DNA from: Candidatus Aphodovivens excrementavium | Lineage (GTDB): Bacteria > Actinomycetota > Coriobacteriia > Coriobacteriales > Eggerthellaceae | Length of the DNA stretch: 64,000 nucleotides | NCBI GenBank assembly: GCA_018715935.1 | Contig: DVKR01000005.1 | Span: 54,624 to 118,623, forward strand | Direction of reading: 5' to 3' | Shown here: piece after piece, positions 27,263-35,734 of the stretch | How the letters are laid out: the number at the start of each line of letters is the position of its first letter | How positions within the stretch are numbered: position 1 is the stretch's first letter | Position numbers and translations under genes: made by a program | The notes under the pieces: generated by a model | Told to the model about the DNA's origin: nothing | The model's database searches: none | The model's input: the letters and a program-made list of their open reading frames with translations, nothing else

Positions 27263-29924
27263 ATGACGTGTTCCAAAACATCGGCAGTAAGAATAATCGC
27301 AACGACACTGGTTGCCTTCCTCACGGCGGCAGCTTTATGCATCGGCTGTTAGCTTCTTCCATCACCTGCTGCAGCAGCGGAAGAGCCCGACCCCACGAGT
27401 GCTGCCGTTGACGGCGCGTCGAGTGCGCTGAGCAGCGCATCCCTGGCGGTTACGATAGCCGCCCAGGAAGCGGATGAGGAACAAAGCGTCGGCGCTTCCT
27501 GGCACGACTGGTATCCCAACCCAGGCGACACCATCGACGTCTCGAACGCCAGCGCAAACACCACCGTGCACATCACGAAGGCGGGAGAATACCGCCTCAC
27601 CGGCAGCAGCACGCAGGTGCGCGTTGAGATCTCCGCGCCCGAGGGGCAGACCATTACCGTCAAGCTGGCCGACAGACTCAACATCGATCCCGGCATCCTT
27701 GCAAAACATCGGCGCGCGGTCGGCGGCGCTTGAGGTCTATGACAGCAAGAACAGCACGGTGGAGCTGGTGTCCGAGCCGGGGGCCAGCAGCTACTTCGGC
27801 AGTTATCTGATGGCTCCGGCCATCAGGAAGGAGGGTTCCTAGACCAAGCTCGTGTTCAAGACCGAGGACGAGTCCAACCCGGGAACCATCACCGCCCATT
27901 CCGGCAGCGCAAGCTACAGCGCGGGCATCGGGACGGTGCCGTACCTTGTCGCCGAAACCGGTTACACCGGGAACTACGTTTTTGAGAGCGGGAACGTCAA
28001 CGCACAGGGCGGTATCGGCGGCGCCGGCATCGGTGGCGGATGGTGCGCCGTTGTGGACGGCACCACTATCAACGGCGGCACAATCGTGGCAAGCAGCCAA
28101 GGAAGGGCCGCAGGAATCGGCAGCGCGCGCGGCGGCGAGGTGTCCAACATCACCATCAACGGTGAAACGGTCACTGCGACAGGCGGAGCGAGCGACAAGT
28201 TTGGCGCAGCGGGAATTGGCGGCGGCGGAAACGAGAACGACAGCCGCGTTTGCGTGAGCGGCATCCGCATCACGGGAGGCACGGTAACCGCAACCGCAGG
28301 CGAAATCACGCGCTCCAACAGCGGAGCCGGCATCGGGAGCGGAGGAAACGAGGCGGTGCGCGACATCACCATCTCAGGCGGCGTAGTCACGGCCACCGGC
28401 AAGGCGGGCGGAGCGGGAATCGGCAGCGGCTCTGAAGCCGGGTTCGCCCAAAATATCACCATTTCGGGAGGAACCATCGAGGCCACGGGCAGCGGATCTA
28501 ACGATAGCGAGCGCGGCCCTGGCATAGGCAGCGCTGTGGGAACCAGCCAAGCCGGAATCATCACCTACGAGCATACGACCAACATCAACATCTCGGGCGG
28601 CCGTATCGAGGCAACTGGATAATTCGGCATCGGAGGCGAAGGCGGGCGAATCTACCCCGTTTCCTCGGTGCACCACAAGGTCAACGTCAACGTCTCTGGC
28701 GGCACGGTGTTCGCCAGCGGAACAGAGGGCGACATCGGATGCGACGAGCCGTTCGTACTGCCCGCCATCGAAGACAGCCGACTCCCACAAAACCAGATCC
28801 TCCTCGGCTGGAATACGCTGTCCTTCGGGTCGCTCTACATCCCCGAAGCCAAAGTCTTGAACCTGTGCTCGTTCGACGGAGATGGCGCCCTGGTTGCAAC
28901 CAACCTCTATGCGGTGCTCGGGGAAATCGGGTCGAGCTACATTGTGATGACCAATGACGACTCCCCCGTCAGCCTCGACGACCCCGCCGACATTACGCTG
29001 GTAAACGTTCAGGACGGCACCCAGATCACCGGCGCATTCGCGCAGTTCTCAGACGGCGTCTATGAGGCCGGCGCCGTCCAGGGCGTTCCTGAAGGAACAT
29101 ACCGAGTGATCATCGACGGCTGGGGCACTGGCAGCAAAACCCTAGAAATCGATGCCGACGGAAGCGGCCTTCTGGCTCTCGACTACCACACCGTAGAATC
29201 GGCAGCGGAAGAACATGCAAGGGCCTGGATAGCCGACCCCTCCAACAACGCACTGGTTGACAAGCTCGAGCGTGTGTTGGGAGGAAGCAGCATTGAGATT
29301 GGCGCATCAACCGATGAAGGATACTCGTTTGAGAGCTGGACTGCAGCGGGGATAGCTCCCGAGTGGCAGGCCGACCCTGAGACCGGCGAGCCCGATTCGA
29401 CACTCGCCGCGCAGACCGTCATCATCAATGGACGAGTCCTCCTAGAGGCACACCCGGTGGCAAACAGCTACCAAGTAGTGTTCGACCCCAACGGCGGTAT
29501 CGGAGAGATGGACGCGCAGGACATGGTCTACGACCAGCCTCAAACCCTCTACAGCTGCACGTTTATGCGTGAGGGGCATGCCTTCTTGGGCTGGAACACC
29601 GAGCCTGACGGCACGGGTACCTCCTTCGCTGACGGTCAGGAGGTTTTAAACCTGACCTCCGAGGCGGGCGCTACGATAACGCTGTATGCTCAGTGGCAAG
29701 AGGCACCTCAGCCCTCTCCGGAACCAGAGCCGCAACCCCTTAACCCCGACGAACCCCAAAACGCTAACGACCCAGATGAGCAATCGAACGGCAGGCTCGC
29801 CGAATCAGGCGATGGTTTTCCTTCCTTCGCAGTCCCCGTAAGCCTCGCCCTGGCATCCGCATCGGGAATGCTGCTGTGCATCAAGAAAACTGGGAGAGGG
29901 AAAGGGAGACAAAGGGAAATATAG
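27263..29924 (+). pseudogene. Surface protein with Gly-rich repeat domain and Listeria-Bacteroides repeat, inactivated
   Basis: One long reading frame can be followed from ATG 27263 to TAG 29924 if four lesions are repaired: TAG at 27350-27352 inside the signal peptide, one extra base near 27699-27700 (CTTGCAAAAC where CTGCAAAAC keeps the frame), TAG at 27840-27842, and TAA at 28620-28622. The parts are: signal peptide (LVAFLTAAALCIGC then SPAAAAEEP); a domain with repeated AGIGSG..ITISGGTVTATG units (about 27900-28730), probably a parallel beta helix; a middle domain; one InlB-B type repeat (YQVVFDPNGG..FLGWNTEPDGTG..LYAQW); and a C-terminal hydrophobic helix with basic tail, preceded by LAESGD, like a sortase signal. 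Originally a wall-attached adhesin (inference). Confidence 0.82.
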
Positions 29925-30084
29925 TAAGCTCGTTCCATGCGCGAGAACGACGAAAAGGCCGCTGCGCTGATGGGCGCGCTGCTTTCAGCGAAGCCCAAGG
30001 AAACGCCCATCATCGAAGTGAAAACGGCGTAATCACGCGCCGTTGCCACACGGTTGTCACACGATGGCAACCGAAGCTGTTTGA

Positions 30085-30120
30085 AAAAGAAGAAAGGTCA
30101 TCCGAACTAGCCGGATGACC
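30085..30120 (-). terminator. Intrinsic terminator after tRNA-Val
   Basis: On the minus strand GGTCATCCG / CGGATGACC (9-bp stem) is followed by TTTCTTCTTTTT, directly after the tRNA. Confidence 0.88.
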
Positions 30121-30130
30121 TGGTGTTTCA

Positions 30131-30205
30131 TGGTGGTCGCTACAGGATTTGAACCTGTGACCCCCGCCGTGTGAAGGCGATGCTCTCCCGCTGAGCCAAG
30201 CGACC
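30131..30205 (-). tRNA. tRNA-Val (anticodon CAC)
   Basis: 75-nt cloverleaf with encoded CCA, read on the minus strand. Acceptor GGTCGCT pairs with AGCGACC; the D-arm is GCTC..GAGC; the anticodon loop is TTCACAC (anticodon CAC); the T-arm loop is TTCAAAT with stem ACAGG/CCTGT. Confidence 0.97.
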
Positions 30206-30363
30206 AAATTGCGTTTTCGTTCCAACGCGTCTAAGTATTCTAGCGTTAGCAGAGCTGGTATGCAAGTACTTTTTCTCAGACGCAAGATCGAACTTTGCTA
30301 ACAGCTCACACAGGCAGCAGCGAATGCGGCTGCAGCACGCAAGACACCTTAGACGCGATGCAT

Positions 30364-31470
30364 CTACTTGTCCTCGGGAACCTCGTAGGTTGCGTCGTCG
30401 TCCGCAGCAGCATCCTCAACCTTCGCAGGGATTTCCAAGGGCTCTCCCACGCGCTCACGTGCGGCAGGATTCGTATCCATTAACTGCTTGAACGAAGCGG
30501 AGTCCTCGCTGGAAAGAGGCATCATCACATAGACGTTCTGACCGATGATAATAGGATGCATTTTTGCAGGAGCCTCGTCAGAAACCACCGGAGCGTCCCG
30601 TCCCGCCGCCTTTGCCTTCTCAAGGCGTTCCTCCATCTGTTCCTTCAAACGATCCAGCTGGGCATCGCTATCTTCACGCCAGCGCTGAGCCATATACGCC
30701 TTAAGCGCATAGTTGTAACGCATCTGAATAAGCTCCAGCACAATGCAGAACACCATCGCAAAGTAGACCATCAGCTTCTCAAGCGGCATATGCATCATTT
30801 CAATGCCCGTGTGGAAACCGCACGCATCGATCACCAGCAAGCAGCCAATTGCCACGATGAACGTAAGCGCAAGCATCTTCATTTCAGGATGTCCGTTGAT
30901 GAAGTTCGAGATAGGGTCGATAAAGATCATCATCATGAAGACGGCAAGCATAACCGCGATAATCATGATGATGAGATGGTCCGCCATGCCCACTGCCGTA
31001 ATAACCGAGTCGATGGAAAAGACGATATCCATAACCATAATGGTTCCCACCGCCTGCGGCAGACCGATCATATGAAGCGCCTTGTGCTCTTCGGAATGAG
31101 TCGCCTTTACCTCCGTGAGTTTAAGCATGTCTATCACTTCGGAAATGCCCTTGTAGATAAGATAGGCGCCGCCCAAGAGCAAAACGATGTCGCGCACCGA
31201 GAACCCATGCGAATACGGTCCTAAGTCTAGCGTGAAGAGGGGGTCAGTCATATGCACCAAATACGAGGCGAAACACAAGAACAGCACGCGCATCACCAAC
31301 GCGCCCGCCAAACCGAGCTTGCGGCCGATATGCTGCTTTTCCTCGGGGAGGCGATTGGTGGTAATTGAAATGAACACCAGGTTGTCGATGCCCAGCACGA
31401 TTTCAAGGAAGATAAGCGTGATCAAGCTGATCCACGCTTCAGGCGTGGTAAAGATAGAGAAGTCGAACAC
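30364..31470 (-). CDS. TerC-family membrane protein, probable Mn2+ exporter
   Basis: 368-aa integral membrane protein with seven to nine helices and a long cytoplasmic C-terminal tail (from about residue 260) rich in charged residues. Conserved acidic intramembrane motifs are LEIVLGIDNLVFI and VMDIVFSIDSVITAVGM. Start is GTG 31470 with AAAGGAG upstream; the frame runs on to 31806 but that part is a riboswitch and terminator, not protein. The manganese riboswitch in the leader supports manganese export to prevent metal overload. The tail may have a separate regulatory role. Confidence 0.9.
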   Translation of the reverse strand: MFDFSIFTTPEAWISLITLIFLEIVLGIDNLVFISITTNRLPEEKQHIGRKLGLAGALVMRVLFLCFASYLVHMTDPLFTLDLGPYSHGFSVRDIVLLLGGAYLIYKGISEVIDMLKLTEVKATHSEEHKALHMIGLPQAVGTIMVMDIVFSIDSVITAVGMADHLIIMIIAVMLAVFMMMIFIDPISNFINGHPEMKMLALTFIVAIGCLLVIDACGFHTGIEMMHMPLEKLMVYFAMVFCIVLELIQMRYNYALKAYMAQRWREDSDAQLDRLKEQMEERLEKAKAAGRDAPVVSDEAPAKMHPIIIGQNVYVMMPLSSEDSASFKQLMDTNPAARERVGEPLEIPAKVEDAAADDDATYEVPEDK

Positions 31471-31529
31471 CGCTGCTCCTTTGCAAACGTCGAAAAGTCC
31501 TGCCCGATACAATAGCGCCCATACAACAC

Positions 31530-31575
31530 AAAAACCCATGGTGCGGAAGCCCTTCTTAGGCAACCGCACCATGGG
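31530..31575 (-). terminator. Riboswitch-controlled terminator before terC
   Basis: On the minus strand CCCATGGTGCGG and its exact complement CCGCACCATGGG enclose a 17-base loop and are followed by TTTTTG. The upstream arm overlaps the 3' edge of the riboswitch (the AGACCC end), so folding of one should affect the other. Confidence 0.85.
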
Positions 31576-31665
31576 TCTGGTTGTTTCAGACACGCCAGAC
31601 GCCGTTTCTCCGGCATCAGGATGTTGACGTGCCCCATATGGGAATATGCTAACTACTCCCCCATG
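31574..31665 (-). ncRNA. yybP-ykoY manganese riboswitch
   Basis: The minus-strand leader of the terC gene shows the family landmarks in order: GGGGGAGTAG (31662-31653), GTCAACAT, a GATGCCGG hairpin region, TCTGGCGTGTCTGAAAC and the closing CCAGACCC. This class binds Mn2+ and commonly precedes TerC and other manganese exporters. Metal binding should stabilise the aptamer and disfavour the terminator that overlaps its 3' end, turning terC on. Confidence 0.82.
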
Positions 31666-31674
31666 AGCATTGGA

Positions 31675-31703
31675 ATCGTACCATGAGCCACCACCACAAG
31701 CAA
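31675..31703 (-). promoter_or_regulatory. Promoter of terC riboswitch transcript
   Basis: On the minus strand TTGCTT (31703-31698), a 17-bp spacer and TACGAT (31680-31675). Initiation would fall a few bases before the riboswitch. Confidence 0.5.
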
Positions 31704-31712
31704 TGCTATAAT
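31704..31712 (+). promoter_or_regulatory. Extended -10 promoter of the 31745 gene
   Basis: TGCTATAAT, an extended consensus -10 without a clear -35. It touches the -35 of the divergent terC promoter, so the two may compete. Confidence 0.5.
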
Positions 31713-31744
31713 CCGTGAAGCACACAAACCCGCAAGGAGACTGC

Positions 31745-32566
31745 ATGGAAAAGCCAGGTTTCAACATCGCAGAAGCAGCTTCGCAACTGTTTTCTGAAAA
31801 GTCCACCGTAGCCTATACGCAAGGCGATGGACCTGTTCGCTATCTGGATGCCTCGCCGCTCAATCGACCGCTCGACTTGCCTCGCAAACAGCTGCCGGTG
31901 GCTTTGGGCATTGCCGTAGTGGCAGCGATAATCGGCATATTCATTGCCGTCAACGTGCTAGGTCCTACCATGCACGCCGCTCAGAGAGCGGCTGCCAGCG
32001 TCGAGGAAAACTTGGCGCGCGACGTATCGCTCGACCTCCCCGCAGTTTCCAGTTATGCGGGCATGGACGCCGCCGGCATCAAAAGCGCGGTGGACGCGCT
32101 CGGCTTCAACGTCTATACCGCATCTTCTGAAGACGATATCGCCTCCGGAACGCTTGACATGGTTAAGCTTCCCTCCGATGTGAGCGCGGAAGAGGGAGCC
32201 ATGTATTACCTGCAGGGCGTAAACAACCTCGACGCTCCCGACGCCGCGCTGCTCCTCAACGGATCGTGGCGCCTGCAATTCGACTCCTCGGACGGATTCA
32301 ACCTCTCGGTTCGCTATGCAGATTTCGACTCCGGCAACATAGACAGCGCCGTTGAGGCGGCCATTCAGGCTCAGGGGTTCGACGCGCAGACGGCGTCGGA
32401 TCTCGACGTAGACGAGGTTGGAAACACCTTCCGATCCGGAACGCTCGACGCCGGCGGAGCAACTTATAACTGGCGCGTGTCTGCCATTCCGCTGTCTTCG
32501 GTATATGACATCTCCGGATTGCCCGACACTGCCATCTACGTGGGAATTCGCATTACGGCAGCCTAA
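31745..32566 (+). CDS. Single-pass membrane protein of unknown function
   Basis: 273 aa. A cytoplasmic stretch of about 55 residues is followed by one membrane helix (LPVALGIAVVAAIIGIFIAV, about 57-77) and an extracellular alpha/beta domain with several acidic patches. In the extracellular part two segments resemble each other loosely (AGIKSAVDALGFNVYTASS and SAVEAAIQAQGFDAQTASD), suggesting an internal duplication. AAGGAG precedes ATG 31745. I recognise no family. It is divergent from the terC riboswitch transcript, so shared metal control is possible but unproven. Confidence 0.8.
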   Translation: MEKPGFNIAEAASQLFSEKSTVAYTQGDGPVRYLDASPLNRPLDLPRKQLPVALGIAVVAAIIGIFIAVNVLGPTMHAAQRAAASVEENLARDVSLDLPAVSSYAGMDAAGIKSAVDALGFNVYTASSEDDIASGTLDMVKLPSDVSAEEGAMYYLQGVNNLDAPDAALLLNGSWRLQFDSSDGFNLSVRYADFDSGNIDSAVEAAIQAQGFDAQTASDLDVDEVGNTFRSGTLDAGGATYNWRVSAIPLSSVYDISGLPDTAIYVGIRITAA

Positions 32567-32619
32567 CTGGGCATCTGCGCTGCTTTCTCGCGGGCAAAGC
32601 GCGCGAAGAGCAGGCCTAA

Positions 32620-34065
32620 TTAGCTGTTCTTTTGAAAGCGCACGGCAAAATGAGCGTCGGGCGAGTTCGACTGCAGGCTCGGCGCAAAACACGACGCGCC
32701 GCCAATAGGAGCCAACGCGAAATCCGTTCCCTCCGCAGACTCCAAAAACCGCTTCACAACCCCCACGTTCTCAAGTCGCGTGACCGTGCACGTCGCATAC
32801 ACCAAGCTTCCGCCAGCCGCAACGTGAGCCGCGGCCGAACGCAGCATCTCAAGCTGCGTGGCGGCAAGCTCTTCAATGTGGTGAGGGGTTACGTTCCACC
32901 GAATTTCCGGATGTCGACGCAAGGTTCCCAGCCCCGAGCAAGGCGCGTCGATAAACACAACCTCGAAGCGCCTATCGCCAAGCGCTCGCGAGAGCTTGGT
33001 GGCGTCTGCCGCTACCGCTTCAAGGGAAGTGATGCCGTATTGGCGAGCCCGCTTCTGCAAGAGCTCTAGCTTGAATGCGTGATTGTCGACTACGACATGT
33101 TCGGGCACGCACGAGCCCCACCTACGCTGCGAAACCGCTTCAAGAAGAATGGTTTTCGTTCCGCGGCCAGCTCCTATCTCTAAAAGAGATCGCGGTTGGC
33201 TGTCAGAGAAAACAAGGTTGGCAACCGTCTGGGAAGAAGCATCCGACATAAGCATCTTGCCCGTATCAATCAAATGTCTGATGCGCCCGTCTGCGAGAAC
33301 GCGAGCCGGCGTCACGCGAAAACAGCCAGGCAAGCTGCCATTCGAAGTACGAACAGGATCTACCTGCGCCTTTGCGCGAGACAGCTCAAAAGACACCTCC
33401 CCCTCCCGCGCGCACAAAGGGTTCTCGGCAACAAACAGAGGGGCTGTCTCGTTAGATGCCTGCATCAACTCGCGAGCTGCCTGCTCCCCCATGTCACGAC
33501 AGAGCGCCTCGGCAAGCCACTGGGGAAATCCCTGCAAGCGAGCGAATGCAGACAGATTGCGAGACGCGTCGCCAAAGGGAAACTCGGAAGCCGCGCGAAC
33601 CATCGAGCGCAAAGCGGCATTTCCGAGTCCTGCGGCTCGGGGCGCAACAGCACGCACCAGTTCTACGCCCTGATCCGCAACTGCGTAGGGCTCTTTATGA
33701 AGAAACACGAGTTCGTAGGCAGAAATCCTCAGCGCATCGCGCACATCGGGCTTGACGTCTTTTGGCGAACGAAGACAGCGGTCGATGAGTTCGTCGAGCG
33801 TGCCCCACGTTGCCGTGACGCCAAGCACGAGCAGCGTGGCGAACGCTCGATCTTCCGTTGAAAGCCGAGAGCGATCAATGGTCGCTTGGATTACCTCTTG
33901 AGCGTAGGCTTTCCGTTCGCGAACCCTCCTACAGGCCTCAAGCGCCGCAAGGCGTGCGGGGCTTGCCTGCGACCGTCTTTGTCTTTCCGCACGATGAGTC
34001 CCCTTGCCCACTCTCGGGTTCGCAGCCTGCTTGCGAGACGCGGGCTGGCTCTGCTGGCTAGTCAT
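32620..34065 (-). CDS. rsmB: 16S rRNA (cytosine-967) C5-methyltransferase
   Basis: 481 aa. A basic N-terminal tail, then a NusB-like RNA-binding domain (about 38-165), then the SAM-dependent methyltransferase: LLEIGAGRGTKTILLEA (SAM loop), FIDAPCSGLGTLRRHPEIRW (Pro-Cys motif) and YATCTVTRLEN (catalytic Cys). It modifies C967 in helix 31 of 16S rRNA. Its ATG overlaps the end of fmt by 8 bp, completing a dnaG-def-fmt-rsmB order often seen in bacteria for def-fmt-rsmB. Confidence 0.95.
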   Translation of the reverse strand: MTSQQSQPASRKQAANPRVGKGTHRAERQRRSQASPARLAALEACRRVRERKAYAQEVIQATIDRSRLSTEDRAFATLLVLGVTATWGTLDELIDRCLRSPKDVKPDVRDALRISAYELVFLHKEPYAVADQGVELVRAVAPRAAGLGNAALRSMVRAASEFPFGDASRNLSAFARLQGFPQWLAEALCRDMGEQAARELMQASNETAPLFVAENPLCAREGEVSFELSRAKAQVDPVRTSNGSLPGCFRVTPARVLADGRIRHLIDTGKMLMSDASSQTVANLVFSDSQPRSLLEIGAGRGTKTILLEAVSQRRWGSCVPEHVVVDNHAFKLELLQKRARQYGITSLEAVAADATKLSRALGDRRFEVVFIDAPCSGLGTLRRHPEIRWNVTPHHIEELAATQLEMLRSAAAHVAAGGSLVYATCTVTRLENVGVVKRFLESAEGTDFALAPIGGASCFAPSLQSNSPDAHFAVRFQKNS

Positions 34066-35014
34066 TGAACGCCCTCCACGTATAGCCGCCTCGCTTTATT
34101 CCCTGAATGCCCGCCGCAAACGAGCGCGCGTCCATTTCCTTCTTTCCGTCGGGCTTGAGCGCGAACACCTCAACCGCGCCATCGGCCACACCGAGAAACA
34201 GGCGCTTTGCGACAAAGCGAACCTCGCCGGACGCGATGCCGGCACACAGCTCCCGAGACGGTCCATCGGACACAACGGCGGCACTCATTAAAGAAACAGT
34301 GCGCTCGGCCAGGACGCATCGCGATGGATGCGCATCGCTAGACGCACATACCTTGCGCACGAAAACCTCAGCAGTATCGGACACGCTCGGGAACAGCTCG
34401 CATTTACCCAGCTTGTCAGCATAGGTCGCCTGAGACTCGTCTTGCTCGACCCACTCGGCCCCGTTCTGCTCTACCAGCGAGAGTCCCGTAAGCAAAGCGC
34501 GCGCGCCCAGATTCGCAAGCTCGTCGAAAAGCTCTTTCGCCGACTTGTCGGCAATGTCGGTGGCGCGACGCACGCAATAGGCTCCTGTGTCTAAGCCCTC
34601 CTCCATACGCATGATGCACACGCCCGCCTGCGCATCGCCGGCAAGGATTGCCCGCTCTATGGGGGCGGCGCCGCGCCAGCGCGGAAGCAGCGAGGCATGC
34701 ACGTTCAGGCAACCGTAGGGAGGAATGTCCAGCACGCTCTTAGGCAAGATCATTCCATAAGCGGCAACGCATATGACATCGGGAGCCAAGGATTTAAGCG
34801 TCTGCTGCTCTTGTTCGTCACGAAGCGATTGGGGTGCGTAGACCTCAAGACCAAGCTTTTCTGCAACGGCTTTTACCGGAGACGCCTCTCGTTTCGCTCC
34901 TCTCCCGCGCACCGCGTCGGGGCGGGTGTACACCGCAACGACCTCATGTTGCTGCGCCAACTCCACCAAGATATCGGCGGCGAAGGCGGGTGTTCCCATA
35001 AACACAACGCGCAT
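34058..35014 (-). CDS. fmt: Methionyl-tRNA formyltransferase
   Basis: 318-aa enzyme that formylates initiator Met-tRNA using 10-formyl-tetrahydrofolate. Motifs are MRVVFMGTPAFAADIL at the N-terminus, LNVHASLLPRWRGAAPIERAI (catalytic Asn and His) and MEEGLDTGAY (catalytic Asp), with the OB-fold tRNA-binding domain after about residue 210. It starts 2 bp after the def stop and overlaps rsmB by 8 bp, so the three are translated from one message. Confidence 0.96.
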   Translation of the reverse strand: MRVVFMGTPAFAADILVELAQQHEVVAVYTRPDAVRGRGAKREASPVKAVAEKLGLEVYAPQSLRDEQEQQTLKSLAPDVICVAAYGMILPKSVLDIPPYGCLNVHASLLPRWRGAAPIERAILAGDAQAGVCIMRMEEGLDTGAYCVRRATDIADKSAKELFDELANLGARALLTGLSLVEQNGAEWVEQDESQATYADKLGKCELFPSVSDTAEVFVRKVCASSDAHPSRCVLAERTVSLMSAAVVSDGPSRELCAGIASGEVRFVAKRLFLGVADGAVEVFALKPDGKKEMDARSFAAGIQGIKRGGYTWRAFND

Positions 35015-35016
35015 GC

Positions 35017-35628
35017 TTATCGCACCTGAGGCTCAATAGAGGTCTGACCCGGCTTCGCCCCTGCCGCAACGGCAAGCTCGTAATCATGCAGCGCCTTGAT
35101 GCGAGCAATCGGATCGCAGCGCTCAAACATCGTAATGCCGTTAAGATGGTCTATCTCATGCTGAAGGCAACGCCCCAAAAGCCCGTCGCCTTCGATAGTC
35201 CATTCTTCGCCGTCAAGATCGAAATAGCGCACCTTTGCCCATGGTTGGCGCGAAATCGGAACAGCCACTCCCGGACAGGAAAGGCAGCCCTCGTCCTCGG
35301 TTTCAGGCTCGCCCTTTACTTCAAGTATCTCGGGGTTAACGAGGATGATCGGATCGCCCTGCTCTTCTTCGCAGTCGATCACGACAAGGCGCTTCAACAC
35401 GCCTACCTGCGGAGCCGCAAGGCCGCATCCATCGTTTTTATACATGATCTTCACCATCTGCTTCGCAAGCTTTTTAAGGCTCTTGTCGGAGAGATCACAC
35501 GGTTCGCAAACAGTGTTCAGGAGTGGGTTTGGAGATTGTACGATAGTAACCACGTAAGGCACATCCTTCGTTATCCGATCGGGCAAACGCATAATTGGCG
35601 GCGGCGCGCTCAGACGATTCAGCCGCAT
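35017..35628 (-). CDS. def: Peptide deformylase
   Basis: Removes the N-formyl group from new proteins; metal enzyme. Motifs I-III are visible: GCGLAAPQVG, EGCLSCPG (Cys ligand) and QHEIDHLNG (two His ligands and Glu). ATG 35628 (203 aa) is chosen because its A is shared with the TGA of a 13-codon leader ORF that has its own ribosome-binding site (TGATG overlap), while neither this ATG nor the next one at 35592 has a Shine-Dalgarno sequence. The N-terminal 12 residues before MRLPDR are not typical of the family, so 35592 stays possible. Confidence 0.93.
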   Translation of the reverse strand: MRLNRLSAPPPIMRLPDRITKDVPYVVTIVQSPNPLLNTVCEPCDLSDKSLKKLAKQMVKIMYKNDGCGLAAPQVGVLKRLVVIDCEEEQGDPIILVNPEILEVKGEPETEDEGCLSCPGVAVPISRQPWAKVRYFDLDGEEWTIEGDGLLGRCLQHEIDHLNGITMFERCDPIARIKALHDYELAVAAGAKPGQTSIEPQVR

Positions 35629-35669
35629 CAAAACGCTGCTGTTTTCATCAGGCAATATTGTGTGCTCAT
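35628..35669 (-). CDS. 13-codon leader ORF coupled to def
   Basis: MSTQYCLMKTAAF. AAAAGG lies 5 bp before its ATG (35669), the best ribosome-binding site between dnaG and def. Its TGA overlaps the ATG of def as TGATG, the classic arrangement for translational coupling. Conservation in relatives would be needed to prove it. Confidence 0.4.
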   Translation of the reverse strand: MSTQYCLMKTAAF

Positions 35670-35734
35670 TGATGCCTTTTGTACAGAAGCGAACGAAAAA
35701 CATCCACAAGAGCAGCGTGGATTTGAACAAACGA

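Noticed and set aside
29937..30032. 31-codon ORF MRENDEKAAALMGALLSAK... after the pseudogene
   Set aside because: Plausible composition but no ribosome site and no recognised family; too little support to call a gene.
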